Shown: positions 35,717-46,057 of the stretch, one piece after another
Position numbering within the stretch: the stretch's first letter is position 1
How the letters are laid out: every line of letters starts with the position of its first letter
Program-made: the position numbers and the translations under genes
Assembly (NCBI GenBank): GCA_031763025.1
Contig: JASSKH010000032.1
Location: 2,869,001 to 2,933,000 of the forward strand
From: Macrocystis pyrifera
Taxonomy: Eukaryota; Sar; Phaeophyceae; Laminariales; Laminariaceae
DNA length: 64,000 nt
Direction: 5' to 3'
The notes under the pieces: generated by a model
The model's database searches: none
What the model was told of the DNA's origin: nothing
Seen by the model: only the letters and a program-made list of their open reading frames with translations

Positions 35717-36761
35717 CATCCTTGAACCGCCCGTCTCTCCTGTTCCTTCTTCCCTTTCCGAGACCCGCACCTCCGCCACCGGCAAGGCTGCGCACCTCCG
35801 GCGTACAAGGCATGCTGATCTACCACTCCCTGCACGCCCAACGCCCTAGAAACCATCTCCTTCTCTACCTTGCCGTTTGCATACGAGTCACGGATGATCT
35901 CATCGATCTCGGAACGGGGGATGGAAGGGCGGGAAAGAATTGACTTGCTTTGAATAGTATACAAAGATGAGAGGTTGGTAACAATGTGGCGGCTCACTTC
36001 CTCTGCACTCTCACCACATCCTAACATCGCCAGCTCATCTGCTGCCTTGTCCGCCCTTCCTAGGAACAGCAAGGGGTTCTCGTCCTCAGCCATTCGGATG
36101 GTATGAAACTCCCTCCTCAATCTATGTGTTGCTGCTATCGTCTTAGGCATGTAATAGTCCTCCAACTCCTTCCAAGCACCACTCGGAGACATTGCCTTCT
36201 GCATCCTAAACTATGCCATATCGTATCCTGTCATGGCCTCCATCATCAATCCATACACCAATCGCGCGTCCCTAGTCTCCTGGGGGGAATGTCTGGAGGC
36301 TAATTCCTCCGGCAAAACCTCATTTCGCCTACTATAACTGGGTTTGCTGTGCTACTGAGTACATGCAAGCACCCAAGCGACGATAGGTACGCCAAAAACT
36401 TGCTACGCCACATGCTAAAGTGGGCCTCTACATTCTCGAACTTTGGGGGTCTCGACTGGGACAAACTTGGGCGATACAAAGAAGGTAATGACATGCCTGA
36501 TTGGGCCTCCAGCCCAGGTGTCGGCACAGTCGACGCTGCTTGTTGGCTTCTAGCAGTTCCTTCTCCTCTCGTCCCCCCACCGCCCCCCCCTTCTTTTCCT
36601 GCTCCCTGCGCGTCCCTCTCGGCGTGCAGTCTCTGTTCCTCCATCGTCCTTTCTAGGACTTCTATTTTCTTCCTCATTTCTTCTATAGTCTTTTCAATCT
36701 CCACGCTGGCTTCTTGACTGGGCACGTCCTCGAAACTAGGCATGCCGAAGCAGGTTCCCAT
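34964..36761 (-). pseudogene. Copia Gag, split over several frames
   Basis: Gag forms the particle and binds element RNA. The start (ATG at 36761) lies only about 57 bp inside the LTR. Next is a coiled-coil stretch (KTIEEMRKKIEVLERTMEEQ) and a matrix-like block (PKFENVEAHFSMWRSKF), then stops at 36300. The UBN2/Gag-polypeptide block (36204-35800) contains GAWKELEDYYMPKTI and DEIIRDSYANGKVEKEM. A glutamine-rich tract encoded by CAG repeats (about 35560-35715) is in another frame. The zinc knuckle CFPCGRPGHHAAEC (C-X2-C-X4-H-X4-C, 35267-35308) is in a third. At least three frame disruptions are present. Confidence 0.85.
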
Positions 36762-36818
36762 CTCTCTAGGTTGGCCTTGGCTACGATTGCCAATAGAAGA
36801 CCACCGGACTCACTAGTT

Positions 36819-37070
36819 TGTTGATTGATCTCTAAAGGTATAGGCGCAGCTGGCACGGGAACGCGTGGTTGACTCCAGACAGTAACACGGAACTCCTCTT
36901 ATATTATATCCGAGCTGTCGAGTGACAGCTCATGCATCGTATGCAGGTTCTCATCCAACATGACGCGGGAATAAACCTCCCGTTTATCCCCCCGAATACC
37001 CGACTAAATATCCCTCTCCCATAATCCTATATAAAATATATGGAACTCCCTAATATTAGATGAAAAACGT
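36819..37070 (-). repeat. Copia 5' LTR, inner part (interrupted)
   Basis: This matches 30676-30920 nearly base for base, starting TGTTGATTGA on the plus strand. It is cut at ATTAGATG by the TIR element that follows. The last 11 bp (ATGAAAAACGT) look like a mutated copy of the target sequence ATGTAACGT that reappears after the insertions. No clear tRNA primer-binding site was found next to 36818. Confidence 0.85.
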
Positions 37071-38029
37071 GGCAAATTTTATACGTCACGGGACAGCTTA
37101 CGCGGACTTTAATTGCGCGCCGCGCAATGTATGCAAAACCCCTGTTTTGGCAGATACTGGAGCGATGTATAGTCATTCCCAGTGACTGGAGGCAACCTTT
37201 ATGAGAATCCTCGGCAGACATCGATCGACAAAGCCAACGACACCGTCATGAAATCTGAACGGAATGCGCTGGTTAAGGTCTCCGACCCAGCCTAGTGTCA
37301 CAGTGCTCACACCTCGGTCGGTGATATGTGGCGTGGGCTGACCAGGCGTCTGATAAAAAAAACATTTTGGCACTGGTCTGTCGAAGACAGACGACAAAAA
37401 ATCTCTACCCCTCACCGATGGCAAAAATAGTCAATTTCTCAGGTTTGACATCGATCGACAAACCCAACGATTACGTCACGAACTCTGAATGAAGTGCGCT
37501 GGTTAGAGGCTCCGACCCACACTAGTATCACAGTTCTCACACCTCGGTCGGTGATATGTGGCGTGGGTGGGCCAGGCGTCTACTAAAGACATATTTGGCA
37601 GCTGGTATGTTGAAAATAGACGACAAAAACTCTCGATTCCTCTCCGTTGGCACGAAACAGAACTTTTTCAAAGCTCTGACGAAGAGCATAGGACGCCGCG
37701 GCCAACCTCTCGCCCCCTCGACGACGGATTCCAATTATACCTCCCAGGCCATAATTTGCACTCATTGGCCTTGCCCGGTACCAAATTCGTTGACCATGGG
37801 TGGAGTATATGTCGAGATCGAAGGTCAATCGTCGCGTGACTGCGGGTGTGCGAGCTGCGACCTGTGTCTTTCTTCTTCTAGTTTGTGTGCGGCGTGATTT
37901 CACGTGGTTCCCGTGGTTCCCGTTAATACAGCGATTTTATTGGAAGATGGCTCCCGTCGTTCGCGTTATTTCAGCCATTTGATTGGAAGATAGCTGGCGT
38001 CAACTGCCCCGTGTTATTTTAGACTTGCC
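37071..38029 (+). mobile_element. Non-autonomous TIR element, probably Mutator-like
   Basis: Its ends are imperfect inverted repeats of about 33 bp. Left is GGCAAATTTTATACGTCACG..., and the reverse complement of the right end is GGCAAGTCTAAAATAACACG...; both continue with GG(A/G)CAG(C/T)T(T/G)ACGC. The target, known from the intact left LTR as ...ATTAGATGTAACGTCTCC, appears duplicated over about 9 bp: ATGTAACGT on the right and ATGAAAAACGT, altered, on the left. A 9-bp duplication and G-starting ends suit the Mutator superfamily. No transposase frame is present. The interior carries a 229-bp tandem duplication. Confidence 0.65.
37206..37665 (+). repeat. 229-bp tandem duplication inside the TIR element
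   Basis: The block starting GACATCGATCGACAAA at 37218 recurs at 37447. Both copies contain TCACACCTCGGTCGGTGATA followed by TGTGGCGTGGG, then AGACGACAAAAA and a CCTC(A/T)CCG(A/T)TGGCA block. They differ by roughly one substitution in ten bases. Confidence 0.8.
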
Positions 38030-38036
38030 ATGTAAC

Positions 38037-39370
38037 TAGAGGTCGGTATCATATCACAAAATGTGATATATTATATGATATGTGATATGATATAAGCGTA
38101 TCAATATCACAAAAAAAACCCGTGATATGATATATCATATCGTATCATATCATATGATATGATATCGATATATCATATCATATGATATGATATGTGATAT
38201 GATATGGAATAAAAGTCACGATTTCAGCTTTCTTTGAGGCCACACAGCAGTAGCCAAGGACGTTCTTGGGTTGGGGTGGGGTGTAATGCTCTTCTTGCAC
38301 TGCTGGTAAGCACATATTTCAATAGTCAAACATGTGTCCAGCGTCAGTCAGTAATAGTAGGGCGAACCGTATATATTACTCGTAACGTTTTCGAGCACAA
38401 GCTGGGACGAAAGGTGGGTGATGATGCACACACACACAGCCAGCGAGAAGAGCAGCATAAAGTAGCATCAGTAGTAATAATAATGTATTCATGTGGCATG
38501 ATGCCGAGAGTTATTATAGTTGTTGGAAACCTAATTGGTATTTAGTAGTATATATTTAACTCCTCTACCAGGCTCTACTCGCCTACAACACCTATACTAT
38601 ATACAGCAGTATAGTACCTGGTAGGCTATATTATTATAACGTGCTTTCTTAGTTTTACACCAGTATAAAATACCAGCTATACTAGGGGTACATACGTACC
38701 ACGTACGTACGTACATGGTGGTGCAACAACATATATTTCGCTTCCACGGAATAAACAAGGCGCACATTGCTATAAGGTATTACGCACGCAACAATCAGGA
38801 ATACCTCGGGCCCAAGGCATGCACAGCAGCAGCTAGCTGTGTGCAATCACCAGACAATTTCAACCGCTTGTCCTCAAAATAGAGTATCATGAAGACTGCA
38901 ATATAACACTGATATGACGACACATACTAGAATCTTCACCCTGAAATCAACAGCAGCACTCCGCCTTTTTTTTACTAATATTAACACAAAAGCAAAAGCC
39001 GAAATACGAAAATCTTCGTTATAAAGATTAAACAATGACAACTCCAACTTCAACGCGAACCACAAAGAAGACCATGCCGTGAGAACGACTGCGGCTGTGG
39101 ACTACAGCAGACAAGCTATGATGGCTCCTTGTGTGCGAGAGCTAGATTAGCTAGAGCCATGTCAGGGTATTTCGAAGAACTCGGAACTTCGAAGAAAAAA
39201 GTGCATCTCGGGAGATTCTCGGGCGCTTGGGAGGGTTTTCTGTCATATCATATCATATGATATGATATATGATATGATATGATATATCATATCATATCAT
39301 ATATCACTTTTTTTTTACAAATATATCATATATCATATCAGAGCGTTTTCAGAAGTGATACCGACCTCTA
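38037..39370 (+). mobile_element. Non-autonomous hAT transposon, 1334 bp
   Basis: The element has perfect 15-bp terminal inverted repeats, TAGAGGTCGGTATCA, at 38037-38051 and inverted at 39356-39370. It is flanked by the exact 8-bp direct repeat CATGTAAC at 38029-38036 and 39371-39378. An 8-bp duplication and TAGAG-type ends are hallmarks of the hAT superfamily. Both subterminal regions (38052-38210 and 39241-39340) are arrays of ATATCATATGATATG palindromes that could serve as transposase binding sites. The interior has no frame over about 100 codons and no transposase motif, so it needs a helper. It sits at the right edge of the preceding TIR element. Confidence 0.92.
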
Positions 39371-39406
39371 CATGTAACGTCTCCGTCGTGTTTTTGAGCA
39401 CAATGA
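39371..39406 (-). repeat. Copia 5' LTR, outer part
   Basis: The sequence CATGTAACGTCTCCGTCGTG and the following TTTTTGAGCACAAT resume the LTR exactly where 37060 left off (compare 30915-30950). The first 8 bp double as the hAT target duplication. The LTR similarity ends at about 39406. Confidence 0.85.
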
Positions 39407-39429
39407 ATAGAGACCTTAGATCTAAGATT

Positions 39430-41065
39430 TTGAACTGCATTTTACTATATCAGAGGTAGCCATTTGTGTTGGGAGCAACAGGTTTGTAATGCATGGTCGA
39501 CACCCAACGAACGAGAGTGCATAACAATCCAACTCGAATACCAGGCTCGGAATACAGAACCGTTTTCATCACGGACCTCACATTGGTATTTGCTGGCGCA
39601 TCTTCCATCGTCTGCGTCACGCGATCCCTCCAACGTTGCGAATACGGAGAAGGTTGTGTACGCGCTCTTGCCACGTGATGTGGAGAAACCTGGCAAGACC
39701 TGGATATGCATGGTACAACAAGTGCCGGTTAGTGCCATCATTCAAGAGGAAGCACCGTTGACACCAATAAAACTAAAGATTGCACCACGCGACATATATA
39801 CAGTGAGGCCTGGGTTCAAAGCTAGGTCAGTCCTAAGTTCCTATCGAGTTTGGCAATGCGGGGCACCTTCTTGTTGTAAGAAATGAAAAGAGCAGCAATT
39901 TCCCAACTTCCAGACATCACTGCTGGCATCAAGGTAGCTTGAATTGTGTATATAATCAACCCGTCATCGCGTTAGTAGGTACAATCGGTACAGGTGCTAC
40001 ATACGGTAGTCGCTTTGTTTTGGCCGATTTTGCGCACGCCTGTGTCGCCAGTGTAAGGCTGCCTTCATTCAACATGTCCCACAGACATGGCAATCACACG
40101 CGAAATCCTAATGGTACCATCCTAACCATATGGTGTAAGACGTACGGTGTCCGTGTAGCATGAACTAAGGGCTCACTCTTTTGAGAGATACCTAAGAAAT
40201 GAACAAAATGTGACGCGTGCTACGATAGAGATAACACGTTTCGGGCAAAACGTTTCCGGTATATGGGCGCGGTCATTATCGCATAAATCGTCAGAATTCT
40301 TGTGCTGCAAAAACAAATACTGTAGAACCATCTCAGGCCTCGACACTACTCATCAGGTTGCACGTTCAGTTTCTTCAGGCGAGTTTTTACATGGCATAGT
40401 AGTGCCTTGCTAATAATGTTGAGCTCATCAAGGGACTAGAGAATCTCAGAAACCAACGGTTCGTTTCTCCAATAAGGTAGCACGCGCCGCGTGATCAATG
40501 GCCTACAACCACGCTAAACATTTTATAGTTGGCAAAGCTCGAGGTCGTCCAAAGATCGTGTCACAACTAAGTTCTAGGGCTTGCTCACGCATTTGTTTTC
40601 GCGTTGATGGGTGGGCCATCATGCAAATTTCAAGAGCCCGTTTTGTGCGGCAAAAAAAACTCTTACCCAACCCTAGAAAACGATGGGTTTGGCATGTAGA
40701 CAGCGGGGACTGAATGACGCGAGCAAGTAACACATCAACCATCTGACACACATATCCCATCAGACGGCGTCAGCTTACGTTTTTAGGATGAAGTTGACAA
40801 GGGACAGACCACGTTTTTTTGTTGTGGCAGATATCAGGGGTATATATGCACTTACAACCAACGCCAGCAATCTAGCCCTGAGCAGGTATGTATGACTCGC
40901 ACGGTGGAGCAGCCTAGATAGGGAGACTGTTTGCTGCAAATGGAACTCAGACACCCATGACGGGCTTCGATCTTTTCAGGTGCTTCCACACACGCTTCTT
41001 GTGGTGGGAAGGCGCAACGTAATTCAAGAGGCAGTCTTATCAGGGCGTAGCGCTGAGCCAGCCAC
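39430..41065 (+). repeat. Segmental duplication module 2, copy 2
   Basis: This aligns with the reverse complement of about 16570-18260 and directly with 53990-55745. Landmarks are GCATCTTCCATCGTCTGCGT (39597), the conserved ORF block (39939-40163) and AGGGCGTAGCGCTGAGCCAG at 41042. The module is cut at 41065 by the Gypsy 5' LTR. Confidence 0.8.
39690..40163 (+). CDS. Unknown ORF blocks conserved in module 2 (copy 2)
   Basis: Two open blocks are kept between module copies. The first (about 39690-39886), with QVPVSAIIQEEAPLTPIKL and IAPRDIYTVRPGFKA, is nearly identical in copy 1 (minus, 17871-18060) but broken in copy 3. The second (39939-40163), starting MNCVYNQPVIALVG, aligns without indels in all three copies. 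A stop separates the two blocks, so they would have to be exons or separate remnants. No domain, transmembrane segment or catalytic motif is recognised. It may be a former gene carried along by the duplication. Confidence 0.3.
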
Positions 41066-41715
41066 TGAGGTGATATTGGGTTTCAGTAGTATTCGGAGGC
41101 GGTACATAGCCGGGGATGTAGCAAAGAAAGGTCAGCCTCTCATGCCAGGATGCACCTGACATGGAGACTGACCCTGGCCTGCTGTGGTAAGAGAACTAAC
41201 TGACGTACGTATGAGTGAGTACTATGAGTAAGACTGCTGTTGGACTGACTATTCTGTGATAGCGAAGACTGTTGCTGTAGAAAATAATAGTAGTAGCAGT
41301 AGGACAGATTACTTGGAGAATAGTCGAGTACGTAACCAATAGCAGAGAGTGTTTCCCGAGAGAGTGACAGTCTAGAGAGGATGTTGGTAGTCAGGTTGTC
41401 GATCATTGGCCGGTAGCAGAGACAGACACGAGTAATGTAGATCAGAGGATGAGCAAGGTAATGACTCTTGTGGATGAATGCCTTGAAGCAGTTGGGTAGA
41501 ACTACCGACGGGAAGGACCAACTGCGGTTGCCCCTTCCTGTTCAGTCCACTTCTTGCCTCTCATCGCGCTGGGTTTAATACACGAACACTTCTTCTTCTT
41601 CTTTCTCCTTGACCTGGACCACTGCGTCTCTGCCTGTTCGAACTATCATCTAAAACTCTGGAAGCTACCCTTCCAGTGTAAGAGTGTGACAGTTTCAGTA
41701 ACTGTTATCCGTTCA
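41066..41715 (+). repeat. Gypsy 5' LTR
   Basis: It starts TGAGGTGATA and ends ...TTATCCGTTCA, matching 49273-49898. The best conserved blocks are CAGTAGTATTCGGAGGCGGT, TGACGTACGTATGAGTGAGT, CTCGCGCTGGGTTTAATACA-like promoter or terminator DNA near 41560, and CTTGACCTGGACCACTGCGT. It contains a microrun of TTC absent from the 3' LTR. Confidence 0.88.
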
Positions 41716-41716
41716 G

Positions 41717-41733
41717 TGGCGTCGTCCGGCTTC
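41717..41733 (+). other. Candidate primer-binding site
   Basis: TGGCGTCGTCCGGCTTC starts one base after the LTR. It begins TGG, complementary to the CCA end of a tRNA, as expected of a Gypsy primer-binding site. The tRNA identity was not determined. Confidence 0.5.
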
Positions 41734-41786
41734 AGGACTTGGCAGAGCTAGCGTTCAACCGGAGAAGTAAGAAAACAAGTACAAGT

Positions 41787-42410
41787 ATGTCCTCGTCCCA
41801 ACACAGCACGAAATTAGGAGGGAGAAAATAAGTCTCAGGACTCAAGCCCGTAACCACGGCTAGGCGCTCCGCGAGGGTCAGCAAAGCGAAGGGCGCCGAA
41901 GTAGTTTCCGACAGTGCTGGCAAAGGCCATGCACCGCAAGAAAGGTCCGATAGTGCTGGCAAGGGCCAAGCACCGGACGTAGGGGGGGGCCACACTGCTG
42001 CCGTAGCAGCGGACACGACGCTGACGGTCAAGAATGAGCCTAAGGCGGAGAGACTTGCACGCCACCCAACTGGCAATGCACCCTCACTCTCCCCGAGTGG
42101 AAGGAGTGCAAACCTGCCCAAAAAGGAAGGCATGAGCCCTGGCAAGGACCAGGAACGGCCCAAAGAGGAGGATGGCATCAGAGAGAGAAGCTGATTATCT
42201 GGATGAGAATATGGAATTTGAGAAGGTTTATACGGTACTACAGAGCCGAGGGGGCTTCGGAAAAAGTAATAAATAACCTGCATTCTATATCAGATATGAT
42301 TCCGGGAAGCCAAAGACGCTGCACGCCGAGCCTTTGGTCCGAGATGTTTAAATTGTGCGGAAGATACACATTTTGCAAGAGACTGTCCTGCTGCACATAT
42401 GAATCGATCC
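41787..42410 (+). pseudogene. Gypsy Gag with zinc knuckle
   Basis: The ATG at 41787 opens a frame with an in-frame TAA at 41829 that continues to a TGA at 42192. It is Lys/Ser/Ala/Pro-rich with two SDSAGKG(H/Q)AP repeats. After two frame changes, the nucleocapsid knuckle appears as CLNCAEDTHFARDC (C-X2-C-X4-H-X4-C) at 42345-42386. Gag would package element RNA. The long minus-strand frame 41732-42283 is its antisense shadow. No other recognisable domain is seen. Confidence 0.75.
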
Positions 42411-43550
42411 CAAATTATAAACCCTGAAATAGGAGAAGGTACACCGGAAGAGGTAAGGAGGCGTTGGGGAAGGTGGCAACAGCGGTTGTGTCAATGGCAC
42501 GCAAACCGCAGAGAGGCCCGCGAAACAGAAGTCTGAAGCTGCATCGGTAAGGAGGTCGACTTGCCGGTAGCATCGCGGCCCCCGTTTCTTGTTTCTTTTC
42601 CACACACAGATCACGGAGCGTCCGGGAGGAGGGAGTCCGGAGGAAGAGGGGGGGGGCTCACAGCATCATCCAATGCAAGGAAGGTTACGATGGGAGCCGC
42701 GGTGCACAACACGAATCCAAGTCAAGGGGTAGGATACAATCTACCTAACAGCGGTAAGAGTGGAGGCGTAGTTAGTTGTCGTCTTTCTCGTGAGAGCGGA
42801 AGTAATTTCCCCGACGTCGGATCGTGCGCTTCCACTCTTGTACCACCGCTTTGCACAAGCTCCGTCACTGTTAGTAGACGGCTAGCGGGCGGGCTTGGCC
42901 GTCCGGACGGCGTAAGGATACGGTGTAAGCTACCGAGAAAAAACGCCACTTCGAAGCAACGTTAATTCGTTGAGTGTGTTGGTTCAGAGTCATACCAAAT
43001 ATGAGTCAATGTCTGCTGTCAACAGAGCGAAGGGCACGCCTGCTTCAAATGTACAGTTGGAAGAGGGAGATACTCCCTACCGGTAACAGTTTTAGAGCCC
43101 GGGGAGGTGATAATAGGGGAGCGACGCCTTGTCTACCCAGCAAAGCCCGCGAGTTTTCCCCGCCAGTAGGTGGGAAAAACTCATGGACTGGTAACGTAGT
43201 AAGTGGAAACACAGAAAGGAGCGTACGACGCTTGCGAGCGAAAAATAGTACGGAAGTAGATATAATGCCAACCATATTTGAGCGACAGACGGCAAAGCGG
43301 CCGGAAAAAAATGTTGATGTTTCCAGCATGACCTCATATACCCCGAGCATTGATGGAAGTAGCAGCGTTAAGGGGGGAGAATTTTCGAGTAAGCCGGGAA
43401 TGCCAGACAGCATCTATGCACTCCACCCCCAGCAAAACCCGAGTAGTGAAACGCTACCCAGCGTTTTGCCACTGTGTGGGGAGGAGATCGAGAGTGGTGA
43501 ACGAGCAGACTACCTGCCAAAATTTACGCGTGCCGTGTGAGGAGAGGTGA
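42411..43550 (+). pseudogene. Gypsy region between zinc knuckle and protease
   Basis: The open frames 42561-42965 and 42974-43540 are polar and Ser/Lys/Gly-rich, without a recognised domain. They probably represent a disordered Gag-Pol linker or an additional Gag segment of this family. The frame changes near 42965 and 43540. Confidence 0.45.
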
Positions 43551-43579
43551 CGCTGGACAAAAGACGTCATACAACACGA

Positions 43580-43999
43580 GCTCAGATTTTTGGGGGATCC
43601 CAAGCTACGCGTACATAAACTTGCACCGTACTGCTGGACACTGGGAGCCCATCCTCTTTCATCCAACGCAAGGTATGGCAACACATGTTGAGATGTGGGG
43701 CAGCTTCCAGCAATGGGTTAACAGAAATACCAGAAAGGAAACGGGGAGGGTTTCACGGTATACCTTTCACCACAAACAGCATAGTACGACTGAACATTCA
43801 GATGGGAGGAGAAAAGGGGATATCCTCAGAGAATGGGAGAGCACAGACAGTTTGTTTGGTGGTATATGCACACGTTGTACCAGATGAGGCGATGACTCAT
43901 GCAGTACTTTTAGGACGTGATGGTTGGGCGGAATTTCCAACCAGAAAATACGTTGACATAAACGACAAAGAAACACTGGTGACGTTTACAGTAATATGA
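43580..43999 (+). pseudogene. Gypsy retropepsin-like protease
   Basis: The active-site triplet is intact as VLLDTGSPSSFI (DTG codons 43637-43645). The C-terminal signature appears as HAVLLGRDGWAEFP near 43905, both in one frame ending at 43999. Retropepsins act as homodimers to process Gag-Pol. The upstream part of the frame is open only from about 43580. Confidence 0.8.
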
Positions 44000-44291
44000 G
44001 AGTGGGACCGTTGAAAACACACAAAGATATTCAGATTGGGTCAACAGTACAGCACGATTAGTAGAAACTAGCACAAAGGGGGTGGTGGTTGCACGTTTTT
44101 CGGGAAAAACGATGTACACTTCCGAACGGGATGGCATGGGTAAAAGTCGATATCACTAATACAGACGGTACGGCGGCGTCCGAAGGTATGTATTATATAC
44201 GATTTAACAATGGCTGGTTGCCCGGGAAGCTATAGTAGAGGCCGGTACCTCTGAAATCCCGCTACGACACACGGGACATCAACCACACGTA

Positions 44292-45240
44292 ATGATGCCA
44301 GAAATGAAATTGGGAGTAGGGGGTGCACCTTTAGTCAAGAGTGATTTGACAAAAGCGCAGCTATTGCCCACCCTGTCTGGAGAGATTAACGCAGTAGAAG
44401 CTGCGGAAACGAAAAAACCTCGCGAAATCCCACAAGAAGTTTTGGATAGTTTAGATGACGACCAGCGTGCAGCTTTTGTAAAATTGTGGCAAAGGGTACC
44501 ACCACATTTACACGAAATAAATTTCGATTTCGAAAAAGAGTTGTGGAAAGTAGCACATATTTACGCTCTGGCATAATTGCTGTGTAGTTATGAGCATCGC
44601 TTTTCACATCACAGCCTGATCTAGGACATATCACAGTAGACCCGTTCCGCATTATACTGAAACGCGATGCGAGACTAGTCAAACAGAGACCATACCGTCA
44701 CTCTCCAGTACTGGCAGCAAAAGTCCAAACAGAGATCGATAACTTAGTGTTGGCGGGAATATTGCGCAGATCATAGTGCAACTGGTCGAGCCCCTTGGTG
44801 GTGAATCGCGAAATCAGACGGCAGAATCAAGATCACATATAACTACAAGAGGGTAAGCGCGCAGTCTGTCATACCAGTTTTGCCGTTGCCAACGGTTGAT
44901 GATTTGTTAGCTGACTTAGGAGGAGCACATGTTTCTAGTACGATGGATTTGGCGGGTGGATTTTTCCAGTGTTCAATACTTGAAGACTCTATTCCCTTGA
45001 CAGCAGTGCGCACGCAATCAGGAAATTGGGAATGGACGGTCATGCCGAGGGCCTTGCATCGAGCCCAGGGTGATTCCAGTCAATCATGCTCCGTGTATGC
45101 GAGAAGTTGGAGCGAGTTCGTTTATATATTGGTAATATTGTTTGATTTTCGAAAAACGAAGAAGAGCATGTCCAAGATCTACGGATTATATTTGAACGGA
45201 TCACGATTTTCAATTTAAAACTACTGTAGCAACAAAGAAA
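44292..45240 (+). pseudogene. Gypsy reverse transcriptase, inactive
   Basis: A pre-RT segment (44292-44576: DDDQRAAFVKLWQRVPPHLHE) leads to the RT fingers (VDPFRIILKRDARLVKQRPYR). A TAG at 44774-44776 follows. Palm blocks are VDDLLADLGGAHVSSTMDLAGGFFQCS and NWEWTVMP. The catalytic box, normally Y-x-D-D, reads Y-I-G-N-I-V at 45125-45142, so both aspartates are changed. Several frameshifts follow. It resembles the RT of brown-algal Gypsy elements from memory. Confidence 0.88.
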
Positions 45241-45960
45241 GCACACCTAGGGGCAAAGGTAGTGACATTTTTGGGCCACAGAGTAGAACGGCTGAAGAGA
45301 TAGCACCGGGTCGGGGGAAAGCAGAAGCATTATTGAAGATGCCGATGCCCACAAATGTTGGCCAGCTGCGCTCACTCGTGGGAGGGGTAGGGTTATACAG
45401 GAAGTTTCTACGTAAAATGGCCGAGATCACAAAAACGCTGAACTCATTAATGAAGAAGGGGGTAAAATTTGAATTCAGTCTGGAACATACGCAAATAGTG
45501 CATGACCTTTTAGCGCAACTAGCGAGTCCCAAGGTATTGGCGGTTCCCGATTTTGCAGCAGCAATTTTCGGTGACCGGCCGTTTTTGCTGATTACAGACG
45601 CGTCTGCCGACGGGTTAAGCGCAGTGATAGAGCAAGACCAGAGCGACGGTACGACTCGCTCGCATAGTTGTTGAGCAGATGGACGCTCCCGAACGAGAAA
45701 AACTAGAGCACCACCGAGCTTGAATGTGCAGCTATCGTGTGGGCAGTCAAGAATAATCGGCAGTTGTTTTACGGTATAGCATTGATAGTGATGAGCGAAC
45801 ATTAGCCGCGTAAAAACCTCGAGAGCCTGGTCACGAAAGTTAACCGCGTACAGAGATGGTTTGATTTTCTAAGCGCGTACAACTATAAACTGGTGTATAG
45901 ACCGGGAAAATTGAATGGAAACGCAGACATTATGTCCCGGTTGCCATTGCCTGCAACCGC
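45241..45960 (+). pseudogene. Gypsy RT connection and RNase H
   Basis: The thumb/connection block QLRSLVGGVGLYRKFLRKMAE precedes the RNase H core with LLITDASADGLSAVIEQDQ. After a frame change come TTELECAAIVWAVKNNRQLFYG and LVTKVNRVQRWFDFLSAYNY, ending in YRPGKLNGNADIMSRLP, the classic RNase H to integrase linker. Stops near 45673, 45705 and 45805 break it. Confidence 0.85.
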
Positions 45961-46057
45961 AGAAGAAACCTGTGATAACTTACGTCTGACTGACCCTACG
46001 GATGTGGAAGTTTACTTTATAGGTGTCAGTGGAATACAGCCGAGTTTGGGAAGGAGG

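Larger units (their letters stand above)
30676..39406 (-). mobile_element. Copia-type LTR retrotransposon, decayed, with two nested insertions
   Basis: Read on the minus strand the order is LTR, Gag, protease, integrase, reverse transcriptase, RNase H, LTR. Integrase before RT is the Copia (Pseudoviridae) order. Without the 0.96-kb and 1.33-kb inserts in its right LTR the element would be about 6.4 kb. Gag, PR, IN, RT and RNase H are split over several frames, with an in-frame TAG, a lost RT aspartate and a deleted integrase core, so it is not autonomous. The two LTRs differ at about a dozen positions, suggesting moderate age. No 5-bp target duplication was found. Confidence 0.9.

Noticed and set aside
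38052-38210. ATATGATATG tract as an independent microsatellite
   Set aside because: It lies symmetrically inside both ends of the hAT element, so it is part of that element.
41732-42283. 183-codon minus-strand frame
   Set aside because: Antisense of the Gypsy Gag; the sense strand carries the zinc knuckle just downstream.
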